Assembly: GCA_021805245.1 (NCBI GenBank)
Contig: JAJZFS010000029.1
Span: 1 to 58,848 of the forward strand
Direction: 5' to 3'
Length of the DNA: 58,848 bases
Origin: Pseudomonadota bacterium
Lineage (GTDB): Bacteria; Pseudomonadota; Alphaproteobacteria; Micavibrionales; UBA2020
The notes below the pieces were generated by a model. The model was not told where the DNA came from and made no database searches. It saw only the letters and a program-made list of their open reading frames with translations. Position 1 is the first letter of the stretch. Each line of letters starts with the position of its first letter. Shown here one piece after another: positions 44,846 through 53,943 of this stretch. A program made the position numbers and the translations under genes.

Positions 44846-46000
44846 TTATTGCTTGGCAACGAGCGCTTTGAGCTCTGGGTTATCAGGGTTAAGCCGTAGC
44901 GCGGCGGCAAGCGCCTCTTTGGCTTTGTCGGGTTCGCCGAGGACGCGGTAGGAGCGGATCAGCCGGACCCAGCCTGGCACATCGTGCGGGTTGTTTTTCA
45001 TCTGCGCCGCCAGCGTTGCCACCATAGCGTTGATCATGTCGGCGCGCGCCGAAGGGTCTTTCGCCCAGCCCGGCATTTCTCCGCCCTGTGCCGTCAGCGG
45101 GGAGAACCGGCCGTGGACGGGCGGTTTGGCCGGCGCGGCGGGCCTGATCATGGCGGGATCGAATTTCCCCGCCTTGCCGGCGGCGGCGATGCGGTTTTTC
45201 AGCATGGTGGCCCAGAGCGCGCCCGCAGGCGTTTCGCTTTGCAGTTTCTTCCAGATGGCAACCGCCCTTTTAAAGTGCCCTTGTTGCGCTTCGGCCAAGC
45301 CCATATAGAAAAGCGCGCTGGGCTCTTTGTTGTCGCGCTGCAGGGTCTGATAAAAATCCTCCTGCGCTTCCGGCACGACGGCCCCGCCGTTGGCGAGGAC
45401 GATCATTGCCGCCATTTTCGACCAGAGCGCCGCCGCTTCAACGCCGGCATGCGGTCCGTAGAGGCCGATGGCTTTGTGATAGGCGTTGGCGGAATCGGCA
45501 TAGTCCTGCAACAGATAGAGGATGTCGGCAAAGTGCTTGTATTCCGCGGCGGTGGGCGTGGTCTGCAATTTTTGGCTGAGGCGCTGCGCCGCCGTTGCGA
45601 GCAGAAAGCGCGGGTTTTTCAAACGGGCGGCATAAGGCTGGCCCGGCAAGCCCGGCGCGCCGAGCATCGCGTAGGTGAAGACGGCCAGCAGCGGCAGGAA
45701 AATCATGATCAGCGTGGCGCATACTTTGCGGGCGCGGGGTTTTATGGCCGGTGCGGCCTCTTGCACGGCTCCGGCGGTCAGCATGCGGCGTTGTATTTCG
45801 CTGCGGGTGTCGCAAGCTTGCGTTTCCGTCAAAAGTCCGCGGGCGATGTCGTTGTCCACCTCCGCCAGCTGGGCGCGGTAGATGGCCATGTCGCGCCTGT
45901 TGTCCGGCGTCGCGGACGTCCGGTCCCGCCGCAACAGAGGACGCGTCAGGGCCGCAACCGTCAGGACGGTCATGACAAGCATGATCAGGCCAAACATCAT
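44846..46000 (-). CDS. ccmI: Cytochrome c biogenesis protein CcmI
   Basis: About 384 residues. It starts with a membrane segment (LIMLVMTVLTVAALTRPLL) and a short cytoplasmic loop with RDMAIYRAQLAEVDNDIARG, typical of CcmI/CycH. A second membrane segment and a periplasmic TPR-like domain follow (SALFYMGLAEAQQGHFKRA). CcmI chaperones apocytochrome c to the CcmF/H haem lyase. The ATG at 46000 overlaps the ccmH stop. Last gene of the ccm operon. Confidence 0.92.
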   Translation of the reverse strand: MMFGLIMLVMTVLTVAALTRPLLRRDRTSATPDNRRDMAIYRAQLAEVDNDIARGLLTETQACDTRSEIQRRMLTAGAVQEAAPAIKPRARKVCATLIMIFLPLLAVFTYAMLGAPGLPGQPYAARLKNPRFLLATAAQRLSQKLQTTPTAAEYKHFADILYLLQDYADSANAYHKAIGLYGPHAGVEAAALWSKMAAMIVLANGGAVVPEAQEDFYQTLQRDNKEPSALFYMGLAEAQQGHFKRAVAIWKKLQSETPAGALWATMLKNRIAAAGKAGKFDPAMIRPAAPAKPPVHGRFSPLTAQGGEMPGWAKDPSARADMINAMVATLAAQMKNNPHDVPGWVRLIRSYRVLGEPDKAKEALAAALRLNPDNPELKALVAKQ

Positions 46001-46464
46001 GCGTCTCCTCCTTCTTCTCTCTCCAGTTTGGCGAGAAGGTCTTTTTCTTTCTGCGACAGTTCCTGCGCCGGGGGTGCTTTGGTGCGCAAAAAGCGCCAGC
46101 CTGCCAGCGCGGCGAGGAGGAGAATGACCGCCGGGCCCGCCCAGAGCGCGAGCGTGTCCTTGTCGAGCGGCGGTTTCATCAGCACGAAGTCGCCGTAACG
46201 GGCGACGATATATTGCACGGCCTGCCGGTCGGTATCGCCTTTCAACAGTCTCTGGCGCACCAGCAGGCGCAGGTCATGCGCCAGTGCGGCGCCTGAATCG
46301 GCGATCGATTCGCCCTGACAGACGGGGCAGCGCAGCTGAGCGTCAATGGCTTCGGCGCGCTTTTCAAGCGCGGGATTGGCCAGCATCTCGTCGGGCAGCA
46401 CCGCATGGGCGGCAACGGGCGCAAGGCAGAACAGCAAAACGGCGATGCGCAGAAGGTGCTTCAT
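45997..46464 (-). CDS. ccmH: Cytochrome c biogenesis protein CcmH
   Basis: About 155 residues. A signal peptide, then LRCPVCQGESIADSGA with the CxxC of the thiol-reducing domain that keeps the CxxCH of apocytochrome reduced. A C-terminal membrane helix is present (LWAGPAVILLLAALAGW). Length and layout fit the short CcmH form. It overlaps both ccmG and ccmI by four bases, so translation is coupled. Confidence 0.95.
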   Translation of the reverse strand: MKHLLRIAVLLFCLAPVAAHAVLPDEMLANPALEKRAEAIDAQLRCPVCQGESIADSGAALAHDLRLLVRQRLLKGDTDRQAVQYIVARYGDFVLMKPPLDKDTLALWAGPAVILLLAALAGWRFLRTKAPPAQELSQKEKDLLAKLEREEGGDA

Positions 46465-46994
46465 TTTGCCAGCCTTTCGACCAGCGGCAGAATCGTCTTT
46501 GCGATGACGTCCGGCGTCATCGGGCCGGTTTGCTTGTAGCGGATGATGCCCTGTTTATCGATGATATAGGTCTCCGGCACGCCGTAGAGGCCGAAGTTGA
46601 TGGCGGTGCGGCCGTCTTTGTCCGTCACGACGGTGTCATAGGGATTGCCGTGCTTTTCGAGCCACGCCTGCCCGTCGGCGTTCTTGTCCTCGTAGTCGAC
46701 GCCTGCCAGCACCGCGCCGTGGCCTTTCAATTGCGAGAGGAAGGGATGCTCGATGCGGCAGTCCACGCACCATGAGGCGAAAAAGTTGAGCAGTGTGACA
46801 TGGCCTTTCAAACCGGAGGAGGCAAAAGCGGGTTTGCCTTCATAAAGGTTGGGAAGGTTAAAGGCGGGCGCGGGCTTGTCGATCATGACCGAGGGGATAT
46901 CGTTCGGCATGTCGCCCTTGTCGATCAGGACGATGCGCCAGTAAAAAAAACCCGCCAGCGCAAGAAAGACGAACAAAGGGATAAAACGTTTCAT
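46461..46994 (-). CDS. ccmG: Periplasmic thioredoxin-like protein CcmG/DsbE
   Basis: About 177 residues. One N-terminal membrane helix (FIPLFVFLALAGFFYW), then a thioredoxin fold with the active site ASWCVDCRIEHPF. The usual middle residues of CcmG (Pro-Thr) are replaced by Val-Asp. The cis-Pro region VPETYIIDKQG is typical. It reduces CcmH and apocytochrome c. Overlaps ccmF and ccmH. Confidence 0.95.
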   Translation of the reverse strand: MKRFIPLFVFLALAGFFYWRIVLIDKGDMPNDIPSVMIDKPAPAFNLPNLYEGKPAFASSGLKGHVTLLNFFASWCVDCRIEHPFLSQLKGHGAVLAGVDYEDKNADGQAWLEKHGNPYDTVVTDKDGRTAINFGLYGVPETYIIDKQGIIRYKQTGPMTPDVIAKTILPLVERLAK

Positions 46995-48982
46995 GACGTC
47001 TTCCTTTCCGGCGCGGCTTCATTGTTGCGCTGCGGGGCACCGACGCGGTGGCGGCGGTCGGTGATCGAGAGCAGCCCGCCGGCGGCGAACAGGCCGCCGC
47101 CGAGGAAAATCCACACCACAAAGGGATCGTAATAGATGCGGGTGATATAGCCGCCTTTTGCATCATGTCCGGCGAGCACGACGTAAAGGTCGCCGAGCAA
47201 AGTCGTGCGGATCGCGGCATGGGTCGTATCCTCCGGCGGGACGGTGAAATGCTTCTTTTCGGGGTACATGACCGTGACGGGTTTGCCGTGGGAAGAAACG
47301 TCAAACGTGCCGCGCGAGAAGGTGTAACCGGGGCCTTTGATATCATCGCGGACTTTTTTCAAGGTCACGTCGAAGCCGGAAATATGCACGGTGTCGCCGA
47401 TGTGCATGATCTGGATGTTCTGCACGCGGCCGAGGGTCGAGCCGGTGATCCCGAGGATGACGCAGGCCATGCCGATATGCGCGACCGTCATGCCGTGAAA
47501 GGTGCGGGGCAGCTTCAAGAGGCGTTGCAGAGATGTTTTAAACGGCACTTCGCGAAAATGAATCTGCTGCGCCAAACCTGTCAGCATGCCCACCAGTATC
47601 CACGCGGCGAGCGCGACTGCCGCAGCGGCGGTGATGAAGCGCCCCTGCCCCGCCATGAGAAGCGCGACACAGACCGCCAGCGCGGCGGCGACAAGGAACG
47701 CCGGCAGAAGACGTTTCAGCGCCAGTTGCAAATTGCCGCGCTTCCACGCCAGCAGCGCGCCGACCGGCATGGCGATGCAGACGGGAATCATGATGGGCAC
47801 GAAAGTGGCGTTGAAAAACGGCGGCCCGACGGAGACCTTGCCGAGGTTCAGCGCGTCGGCGAATAAAGGATAGAGCGTGCCGAGCAAAACGGTGCCCAGC
47901 GCGGCGGAGAGAAAGACGTTGCCGAACAACAGGCCGCCCTCGCGCGAGACCGGCGCGAACAGCGCGCCGCTTTTTAAGGAGGGCGCGCGCAATCCGAACA
48001 GCGCGAGCGAGCCGCCGATCACCACGCCCAGCAGCGTAAGGATGTAGACGCCGCGTTGCGGGTCGGTGGCAAAGCTGTGCACGGAGGTGAGCACGCCCGA
48101 GCGCACAAGGAAGGTGCCGAGCAGGGAAAGCGAGAAGGTGATGATGGCGAGCAAGACAGTCCAGGCCTTCATGGTGCCGCGCTTTTCCACCACGGTGGCG
48201 GCGTGCAAGAGCGCCGTGCCCGCGAGCCATGGCATGAAGGAGGCGTTTTCCGTGGGGTCCCAGTACCACCACCCGCCCCAGCCGAGCGTGTAATAGGCCC
48301 ACCACGAGCCGCCGGTGATGCCGAGGGTGAGAAAACACCACGCCGCGAGGCTCCACGGACGGATCCAGTGCGCCCAGGCGGCGTCCACCTTGCCTTCGAT
48401 CAGCGCGGCGATGGCAAAGGAGAAGGCCATCGAGAAGCCGACGTAGCCGAGATAGAGGATCGGCGGGTGGAAGGCGAGGCCGGGATCTTCCAGCAGCGGA
48501 TTGAGGCCCTGGCCGTTGAGCGGCGCGGGGACGAGCCGCAAAAACGGATTGGAGGTCAGCAGAATAAAAAGCAGGAAGCTGAACGAGACCATCGATTGCA
48601 CGGCGAGCGCGCGGGTGCGCAAACCTTGCGGCAATTTGCCGCCGAACAGCGCCACCGCCGCGGCATAGCCGGTCAAGATCAGCTCCCACAGCAGCATCGA
48701 GCCTTCGTGGTCGCCCCACACGCCGGTGATTTTGTAGAACAGCGGCTTGTTGCTGTAGCTGTTCTGCGCGACGTTGAGGACGGAGAAATCGCTGGTGACG
48801 TAGCAGTACATCAGCGCGAAAAAGGCCGCCGCGGCGAGGAGAAACTGCACAATGGCGGCGGGCCCGGCGACCGCCATCAGCGCGGCGTCGCGTCTTTGCG
48901 CCCCGATCAGCGGCACGGTGGCTTGTACCAGTGCCACCAGCAGGGCGAGGATCAGGGCGAAATGACCGGTTTCAGCGACCAT
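46991..48982 (-). CDS. ccmF: Haem lyase subunit CcmF
   Basis: About 663 residues and about 15 predicted membrane helices. The tryptophan-rich WWD motif WGGWWYWDPTENASFMPWLA binds haem in the periplasm. GHFALILALLVALVQ at the start and the conserved His residues are as in the family. With CcmH and CcmI it attaches haem to CxxCH motifs. About 160 bases separate it from ccmE. Confidence 0.97.
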   Translation of the reverse strand: MVAETGHFALILALLVALVQATVPLIGAQRRDAALMAVAGPAAIVQFLLAAAAFFALMYCYVTSDFSVLNVAQNSYSNKPLFYKITGVWGDHEGSMLLWELILTGYAAAVALFGGKLPQGLRTRALAVQSMVSFSFLLFILLTSNPFLRLVPAPLNGQGLNPLLEDPGLAFHPPILYLGYVGFSMAFSFAIAALIEGKVDAAWAHWIRPWSLAAWCFLTLGITGGSWWAYYTLGWGGWWYWDPTENASFMPWLAGTALLHAATVVEKRGTMKAWTVLLAIITFSLSLLGTFLVRSGVLTSVHSFATDPQRGVYILTLLGVVIGGSLALFGLRAPSLKSGALFAPVSREGGLLFGNVFLSAALGTVLLGTLYPLFADALNLGKVSVGPPFFNATFVPIMIPVCIAMPVGALLAWKRGNLQLALKRLLPAFLVAAALAVCVALLMAGQGRFITAAAAVALAAWILVGMLTGLAQQIHFREVPFKTSLQRLLKLPRTFHGMTVAHIGMACVILGITGSTLGRVQNIQIMHIGDTVHISGFDVTLKKVRDDIKGPGYTFSRGTFDVSSHGKPVTVMYPEKKHFTVPPEDTTHAAIRTTLLGDLYVVLAGHDAKGGYITRIYYDPFVVWIFLGGGLFAAGGLLSITDRRHRVGAPQRNNEAAPERKTS

Positions 48983-49144
48983 GATAGAGGGTATCCGTAT
49001 TGTTTTTGGCTGGTGACTGTTGGTTTAACACCTTGGCGGCGGGGTGTCATCTTTTTACATGTGAATATTTTTTTACATAACATAAAAAATCGGGGAAAGG
49101 GCGATGACGGGCGGACATCGCACCCCGCACCCCGCGCGGCGCGA

Positions 49145-49582
49145 CTAGTGGGTTTGCATGTATTTTTTCATTGCCGGTGTCATTTCCGGCGGCTGGTACT
49201 TTGCGTCGTGCTTGGCGAGCACCTGATCGGCGGTGAAAAGGTCGGGGCCGGTCATGCGGCCCTCGACGATCACGCCGCGGTTTTCATGAAACAGGTCGGG
49301 CAGGATGCCTTTGTAGACGACGGGGATCGAATTGTGCAGGTCGGTGACTTCGAAATGCACGGTCAGACCGTCTTTTTTGATGCTGCCTTTCAGGACGAGG
49401 CCGCCCATGCGGAAATCGTGGTTCTTCGGCGCCTGACCCTCTTTCACCTGTGTCGGCAGAAAGTAGAACAGCAGGTTCTCGTTGAAGGCGCGCAGCATCA
49501 GGAACGTCGCGGCGGCAAGGGCGATCAGGATGACGGCGAGAAACGCGCCGCGGCGCTTATGTTTGCGGGTGAGGAGGCTCAT
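49145..49582 (-). CDS. ccmE: Haem chaperone CcmE
   Basis: About 145 residues. An N-terminal membrane anchor (AVILIALAAATFLML), an OB-fold domain, and VLAKHDAKYQPP containing the covalent haem-binding His and the nearby Tyr (HxxxY). Carries haem from CcmC to CcmF. The start overlaps the ccmD stop by four bases. Confidence 0.96.
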   Translation of the reverse strand: MSLLTRKHKRRGAFLAVILIALAAATFLMLRAFNENLLFYFLPTQVKEGQAPKNHDFRMGGLVLKGSIKKDGLTVHFEVTDLHNSIPVVYKGILPDLFHENRGVIVEGRMTGPDLFTADQVLAKHDAKYQPPEMTPAMKKYMQTH

Positions 49583-49716
49583 TCGTTTTCGTCCTTTTGC
49601 GGCCAGTAGGCGGCGAGGACGTTAAACCCCATGACGATGAATGTAAGCGCGTAAGACGGCCAGACATACATCCAGAAGCCGCCCATATGCCAGAAACCGT
49701 GGGGAAAATTGGCCAT
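49579..49716 (-). CDS. ccmD: Small membrane protein CcmD (45 aa)
   Basis: A 45-residue frame starting MANFPHGFWHMGGFWMYVWP, with one membrane helix (SYALTFIVMGFNVLAAYW) and a charged tail QKDENE. Size, topology and position between ccmC and ccmE are those of CcmD, which helps release holo-CcmE from CcmABC. The start shares one base with the ccmC stop (TAATG) and the stop overlaps the ccmE start (ATGA). Confidence 0.92.
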   Translation of the reverse strand: MANFPHGFWHMGGFWMYVWPSYALTFIVMGFNVLAAYWPQKDENE

Positions 49717-50408
49717 TATACGGGTTTCCTTTCGATCATCGTTCTGATGTGTTTCAGCACCAGCCAGAAATAATAGGACGTGAAGGACAGCGCCATCATG
49801 AAGAGCGGCACGAGCATCGCGGGCGCGATCGACGGCCCGCCCTTGCGGAAGATGCTGTCACCCTGATGCAGCGTCGTCCACCAGTCGACCGAGAACTTGA
49901 TGATCGGGATGTTGACGAAGCCGACGACGGTGATCATCGCCATCACGCGCGCGGCCTTGCGGCGGTCGGGGACGGCGCTCTTCATGGCGAGAATCGCGAA
50001 ATAGATAAACAACAGCACAAGTTCGGAGGTCAGGCGCGCATCCCACACCCAATAGGTGCCCCACATCGGCTTGCCCCAGAGGGAGCCGGTGACGAGGGTG
50101 ATAAAGGTAAATGAGGCGCCGAGACCGGGGCTGCACAGCAACCAGTATTCCGCAACCTTGGTGCGCCAGACCAGCGCGGTGATGGCGGCGGCGGTCATGG
50201 AGGTATAAATCATCATCGACATCCATGCCGCGGGCACGTGTACATACATAATGCGGTAGGATTGGCCCTGCACAGCATCGACCGGCGCGAGCACCAGTCC
50301 CCAATAGAGCCCGACGAGGCCGAGCACCGCAAACGTCCAGAAAAACCACGGCATCAGTTTTCCGGCGAGGGGGTAAAAGGTTTTCGGCGACGAGAATTTT
50401 CTAATCAT
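49716..50408 (-). CDS. ccmC: Haem exporter/CcmE loading protein CcmC
   Basis: About 230 residues with six predicted membrane helices. The WWD-type motif GTYWVWDARLTSELVLL and conserved periplasmic His residues place haem for transfer to CcmE. Lies 19 bases after ccmB and overlaps ccmD by one base. Confidence 0.97.
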   Translation of the reverse strand: MIRKFSSPKTFYPLAGKLMPWFFWTFAVLGLVGLYWGLVLAPVDAVQGQSYRIMYVHVPAAWMSMMIYTSMTAAAITALVWRTKVAEYWLLCSPGLGASFTFITLVTGSLWGKPMWGTYWVWDARLTSELVLLFIYFAILAMKSAVPDRRKAARVMAMITVVGFVNIPIIKFSVDWWTTLHQGDSIFRKGGPSIAPAMLVPLFMMALSFTSYYFWLVLKHIRTMIERKPV

Positions 50409-50427
50409 GATGGTATTTCCTATACTC

Positions 50428-51099
50428 CTAATCCATGCCGATGCGCAAGGAGGCGGCCGTGACCAGGGGCCCGATGCCGATGGAGACGACTGCCATGGCG
50501 GCGAGAAAGTCCCGCGCCGCGGCGTAAGAAAGGCCGTTTTGCGACATATCGACCATGGTGAGGCCGAACAGGAGAATCGGCGTCGCCAGCGGCAAAGTAA
50601 TGAGAATCAGGAGCGTGCCGCCCTGTTTCAGGCCTGCGGCGAGCGCGGCGGCGAGCGCGCCCAGCACCAGCAATGTCGGCGTGCCGAGCAGCAGCGAGAG
50701 CGACAGCACGAACAGCGTGTCGGAGGGCATATTGTACCAAAGGCCGAGCAGCGGCAGGCAGACAAACATGGGTAAAATATAAGCTACCCAATGCGCCAGC
50801 ATCTTCGCCGCGACGAGCCCGCCGAGCGGTTGCGGGGCGACCATCAACTGCTCCATGAAGCCGTCCTCGACGTCTTCGCGGAAAAGATTGTTGAGCGACA
50901 AAAGAATCGACAACAGCGCGGTGATCCACAAGGCCGCAGGCGCGAGCAGGGGAACGGCATGGTTGGCGAAAGACAGCGGAAAGAGAGATGAAACCAGCAG
51001 GAAAAAGAACAAAGGCAGGGCGACTTCGCGCCGCTGGCGGAACAAAAGCCTCAGGCAGAAGAAAAAGTAACGCCGGAAAGAAAAACCGTTCACCTTCAT
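50428..51099 (-). CDS. ccmB: ABC permease CcmB
   Basis: About 223 residues with six membrane helices. The region LSLNNLFREDVEDGFMEQLM is characteristic of CcmB. Works with CcmA and CcmC to release haem-loaded CcmE. Overlaps the ccmA stop by four bases (ATGA). Confidence 0.95.
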   Translation of the reverse strand: MKVNGFSFRRYFFFCLRLLFRQRREVALPLFFFLLVSSLFPLSFANHAVPLLAPAALWITALLSILLSLNNLFREDVEDGFMEQLMVAPQPLGGLVAAKMLAHWVAYILPMFVCLPLLGLWYNMPSDTLFVLSLSLLLGTPTLLVLGALAAALAAGLKQGGTLLILITLPLATPILLFGLTMVDMSQNGLSYAAARDFLAAMAVVSIGIGPLVTAASLRIGMD

Positions 51100-51680
51100 G
51101 ACATCACCAATTCGCGCAGGATTTTTTTATCAAGATCGAGCCGGTCATGCGTGGCGACGACCGCCGCGCCGCCGGTTCTCGCGTGCTCCGTCAGCAGCGC
51201 GGTGACCGTTTCGTGCGCTTTGTCGTCCAGCGCGGTGAAAGGCTCGTCGAGCAGCCAGACTGCCGCGCCGGTGAGCAGTACGCGCGCCAGCGCGGTTTTG
51301 CGCTGCTGGCCTGCCGAGAGCATATAGCAAGGTTTTTTGTGATGGGCGCGTTCCAGCCCGAGCCGGGATAGGGCTTCGACGCAGGTTTTTGCGTCCGGCG
51401 CGTAAAGAGAGAGGTTTTCAAGCGGTGAAAGCTCGCCCTTGATGCCGTTTTTATGGCCGAGAACGGCGATGTTCGCATCGTCGTGCCATATCACGGTGCC
51501 GCTGTCGTGCGATTTCGTGCCCGCGATCAGGCGCAACAGCGTGGTTTTGCCGCTGCCGTTGCGCCCCGTGACCTGCAAAATCTCGCCTGCCGCCAGCACA
51601 AACGAGACGGCGGAAAAAATTTCCGCCGCGCCGTAACTGTGGCCGAGGTCTTCTACTGTTAACAGGGGCTGGCTGGTCAC
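51096..51680 (-). CDS. ccmA: ABC ATPase CcmA
   Basis: About 194 residues, normal for CcmA. Walker A GRNGSGKTT, signature LSAGQQRKTALA and Walker B VWLLDEPFTALD are visible. First gene of the nine-gene ccm operon (51680 to 44846). It is divergent from the pseudoazurin/cytochrome genes, with about 320 bases between the starts. Confidence 0.96.
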   Translation of the reverse strand: MTSQPLLTVEDLGHSYGAAEIFSAVSFVLAAGEILQVTGRNGSGKTTLLRLIAGTKSHDSGTVIWHDDANIAVLGHKNGIKGELSPLENLSLYAPDAKTCVEALSRLGLERAHHKKPCYMLSAGQQRKTALARVLLTGAAVWLLDEPFTALDDKAHETVTALLTEHARTGGAAVVATHDRLDLDKKILRELVMS

Positions 51681-51998
51681 GGGTTGCGACTCCGGTTATC
51701 GACAGGGGGAGGCGCTAATATGATGAAAACATATGTATATATCAAGGATTATGCGCCCCCCGCCCGAATCGGCCGCCGCGGGCGGGTTTTTGCTGCGATT
51801 CTTAACAAGACTGGACGCATGTTGGACTTTTCTTGCGGATACGGCGGAGGAAAAGAAGTTTTTTTACAGGTGCGGCAATTAACCGGACCAGAGTGGCAGG
51901 TTTTTTTCAAAAATTGATCTTCGTCAAGAGGCCGGACCCCGCGCGGGCATAAAAAAAGGGTAGGAGACAATAACGCATTCAACTTAAGGAGAACCACA
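51681..51998. other. Divergent region between ccmA and pseudoazurin genes
   Basis: About 320 bases. The right part holds the FNR-type box at 51914-51927. A 77-codon plus-strand frame (51684-51917) has no ribosome site or recognisable content and is not called. Otherwise no gene is seen. Confidence 0.5.
51914..51955 (+). promoter_or_regulatory. FNR-type box upstream of pseudoazurin
   Basis: TTGATCTTCGTCAA (51914-51927) matches nine of ten fixed positions of TTGAT-N4-ATCAA. A weak -10 candidate (TAAAAA, 51950-51955) is centred 32 bases from the box, as at the two other boxes. The pseudoazurin ATG follows at 51999 after an AAGGAG ribosome site. Confidence 0.6.
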
Positions 51999-52457
51999 AT
52001 GAAAAAATCATTCTTTTTGACGGCAGCCTGCATTGCACTCGGCGCGTGCATGGCTTTTACTTCCACCGCTTCGGCCAAAACGGTCGAAGTGCAGGAGCTT
52101 AATCAGGGCACGGACGGCCAGTCGATGGTCTTCTCCCCGATGGTCGTGCATATCAATCCGGGCGACAGCGTGCACTTCGTGGCCACCGACAAGGGGCACG
52201 GCATCGCGCAAATCGACGGCATGCTGCCGAAAGGCGCGACGCCGATCGCGGGCGCGGACAACGTCGATCACACCATCAAGTTCACCAAGCAAGGTGTTTA
52301 TGGCTACCAATGCATTGCACACTATGGCATGGGTATGGTCGGCCTGATCGTCGTCGGCAAACCTGTGAATGAAGCCGAAGCGAAACAAGCGATGAACAGT
52401 GCCCCGTTTTTCGCCAAAAACAGACTCGAAAAAGCGTTTGCCCAACTCAATAAATAA
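51999..52457 (+). CDS. Pseudoazurin (type 1 copper protein)
   Basis: Small periplasmic blue-copper electron carrier. About 152 residues with a signal peptide cleaved near TASA-K. Copper ligands are His67 (DKGHGI), Cys105, His108 and Met113 (YQCIAHYGMGM). Their spacing (38, 3 and 5 residues) equals that of pseudoazurin His40, Cys78, His81 and Met86. In denitrifiers pseudoazurin donates electrons to nitrite or nitrous oxide reductase. Neither is in this window, so here it may pair with the neighbouring cytochromes. Strong AAGGAG and an FNR-type box upstream. Confidence 0.95.
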   Translation: MKKSFFLTAACIALGACMAFTSTASAKTVEVQELNQGTDGQSMVFSPMVVHINPGDSVHFVATDKGHGIAQIDGMLPKGATPIAGADNVDHTIKFTKQGVYGYQCIAHYGMGMVGLIVVGKPVNEAEAKQAMNSAPFFAKNRLEKAFAQLNK

Positions 52458-52489
52458 AGCGTCTGCCTGACCTTGACGATAAAAACTAA

Positions 52490-52527
52490 GTTTTGTAGGT
52501 TATTGTGCAAGCAATAACCTACAAAAC
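52490..52527 (+). terminator. Perfect 16-bp A/T-rich hairpin after pseudoazurin
   Basis: The arms 52490-52505 and 52512-52527 are exact inverted repeats (GTTTTGTAGGTTATTG and its complement) around a six-base loop TGCAAG. There is no T tract, so it may stabilise the 3' end of the pseudoazurin mRNA or bind a protein instead of stopping transcription fully. The next gene starts 46 bases later. Confidence 0.55.
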
Positions 52528-52572
52528 ACATAAAATCTGGAGAAAATCAACCACGAGAAAGGTACTACACAA

Positions 52573-53943
52573 ATGAAACACGCGCTCCGTAAATCCATGA
52601 CGACAGCCTTGGCCGTAACAATCGTGCCGTTTGCATCAGCCCTGGTCATGTTTCCGACCCCCGCACACGCGATCCCCGCTTTTGCCCGCCAGACCGGGCA
52701 AGCCTGCGACATGTGCCACGTCGGCGGTTTCGGCCCGCAGCTGACGTCTTATGGCCGCGAGTTCAAACTGAACGGGTACACGTGGGGCGATGTCAAGAAC
52801 CGTCTGAAAAACTTCAGCGCCATGATTTATGGCGGCATGCAGCATTACAGCAAAGATGAACCGGCCGCCATGCAGACAAAGCACTACGGCGCCAACAACA
52901 ACTGGACCGTCGATCAGATATCCCTCTTCTACGGCGGTAAAATTGTGAACAATCTGGGCATTTTCTCGCAGGCGACCTACAACGGCGTCTCGGATTCATA
53001 CGGCTGGGACAATGTGGATGTCCGTTATGCCAACGCCACCATGCTGGCCGGCAAGTCGCTGGTTTACGGTGTGGACATGAACAATGCGCCGACCGTACAG
53101 GATCTGTGGCAGACGGCGCCCGCCTGGGCATTCCCATGGGCTTCGAGCGACCTCGCGCCGGGTCCGGCGACCTCAATGTATCTGGGTGGTGACGGCATGG
53201 CGCAGACGACCGGAAGCATCGGTGTCTACGGCATGTGGGACGACGCCTTCTATGCCGAGCTGAGCGGTTACTATGCGCTGCCGGCTGATTTCCAGGAAAC
53301 GATGGGCAACCACGACGTTTCGACGTCGGACCGCCTTGACGGGCTGAACCCCTACTGGCGTTTGGCATACCAGAAGACGGTGGGTCCGCATTACTTCTCC
53401 ATCGGCACCTTCGGCATGAACGCCAAGGTCTATCCGGGCAATGACCGGACCAAAGGCACGGACACGCACCTCAATATGGCTTTGGATGCGACCTACCAGT
53501 ACACCACGCCGGACATGAACAACATCTTCTCGTTCTACGCGGCGGCTGAGCATGAGCACGAAAATCTTGACGCGACCCATGCGCTGGGCAATTCGACCAA
53601 CACGTCGGATACGCTGAACCAGTACACTGAAAATGCGTCGTACTACTACAAGAACACCTACGGCATCACGGTGAAACGCTTCGACCTCACCGGCAGCACC
53701 GATGCGCAATTGTACAATGCGAACACCATCAAGAGCCCGAACAGCGCGGGATGGACGTTCCAGGCCGACTATACGCCGTGGGGCAAGAGCGACTCGCCGT
53801 GGGGCCCGAACGTCAACGCGCGGCTCTTCGCGCAATACACGATGTATAACAAGTTCGACGGTTCGAGCTCGAACTATGACGGCACTGGCCGTAGCGCTTC
53901 GGACAACAATACGCTGTACATGGGCTTATGGATGGCCTTCTAG
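52573..53943 (+). CDS. Cyc2-like outer-membrane porin-cytochrome c fusion
   Basis: About 456 residues. A signal peptide ends around AHA (residue 33). It is followed at once by AIPAFARQTGQACDMCH, one haem c motif with Cys45, Cys48 and His49. This segment fits the AxPxFARQTGxxCxxCH pattern I associate with Cyc2 iron-oxidation cytochromes. The remaining 400 residues have alternating aromatic strands suited to a porin barrel (for example FSIGTFGMNAKVYPG) and end in YMGLWMAF with a terminal Phe. Cyc2 proteins oxidise Fe(II) at the cell surface and pass electrons inward. Related families exist with unknown roles, so function here is inferred. Its neighbours are pseudoazurin and cytochrome c. Confidence 0.75.
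   Translation: MKHALRKSMTTALAVTIVPFASALVMFPTPAHAIPAFARQTGQACDMCHVGGFGPQLTSYGREFKLNGYTWGDVKNRLKNFSAMIYGGMQHYSKDEPAAMQTKHYGANNNWTVDQISLFYGGKIVNNLGIFSQATYNGVSDSYGWDNVDVRYANATMLAGKSLVYGVDMNNAPTVQDLWQTAPAWAFPWASSDLAPGPATSMYLGGDGMAQTTGSIGVYGMWDDAFYAELSGYYALPADFQETMGNHDVSTSDRLDGLNPYWRLAYQKTVGPHYFSIGTFGMNAKVYPGNDRTKGTDTHLNMALDATYQYTTPDMNNIFSFYAAAEHEHENLDATHALGNSTNTSDTLNQYTENASYYYKNTYGITVKRFDLTGSTDAQLYNANTIKSPNSAGWTFQADYTPWGKSDSPWGPNVNARLFAQYTMYNKFDGSSSNYDGTGRSASDNNTLYMGLWMAF

Noticed and set aside
47538-48719. A 393-codon minus-strand frame inside ccmF
   Set aside because: It overlaps ccmF in another frame, and is extremely Arg/Ala-rich; ccmF has the full set of family motifs.
51684-51917. A 77-codon frame between ccmA and pseudoazurin
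   Set aside because: No ribosome site, no conserved content, and it runs through the region holding the FNR-type box.
53500-53940. Reading the Cyc2-like gene as a simple multihaem cytochrome
   Set aside because: Only one CxxCH is present, at residues 45-49; the rest is barrel-like without further haem motifs.
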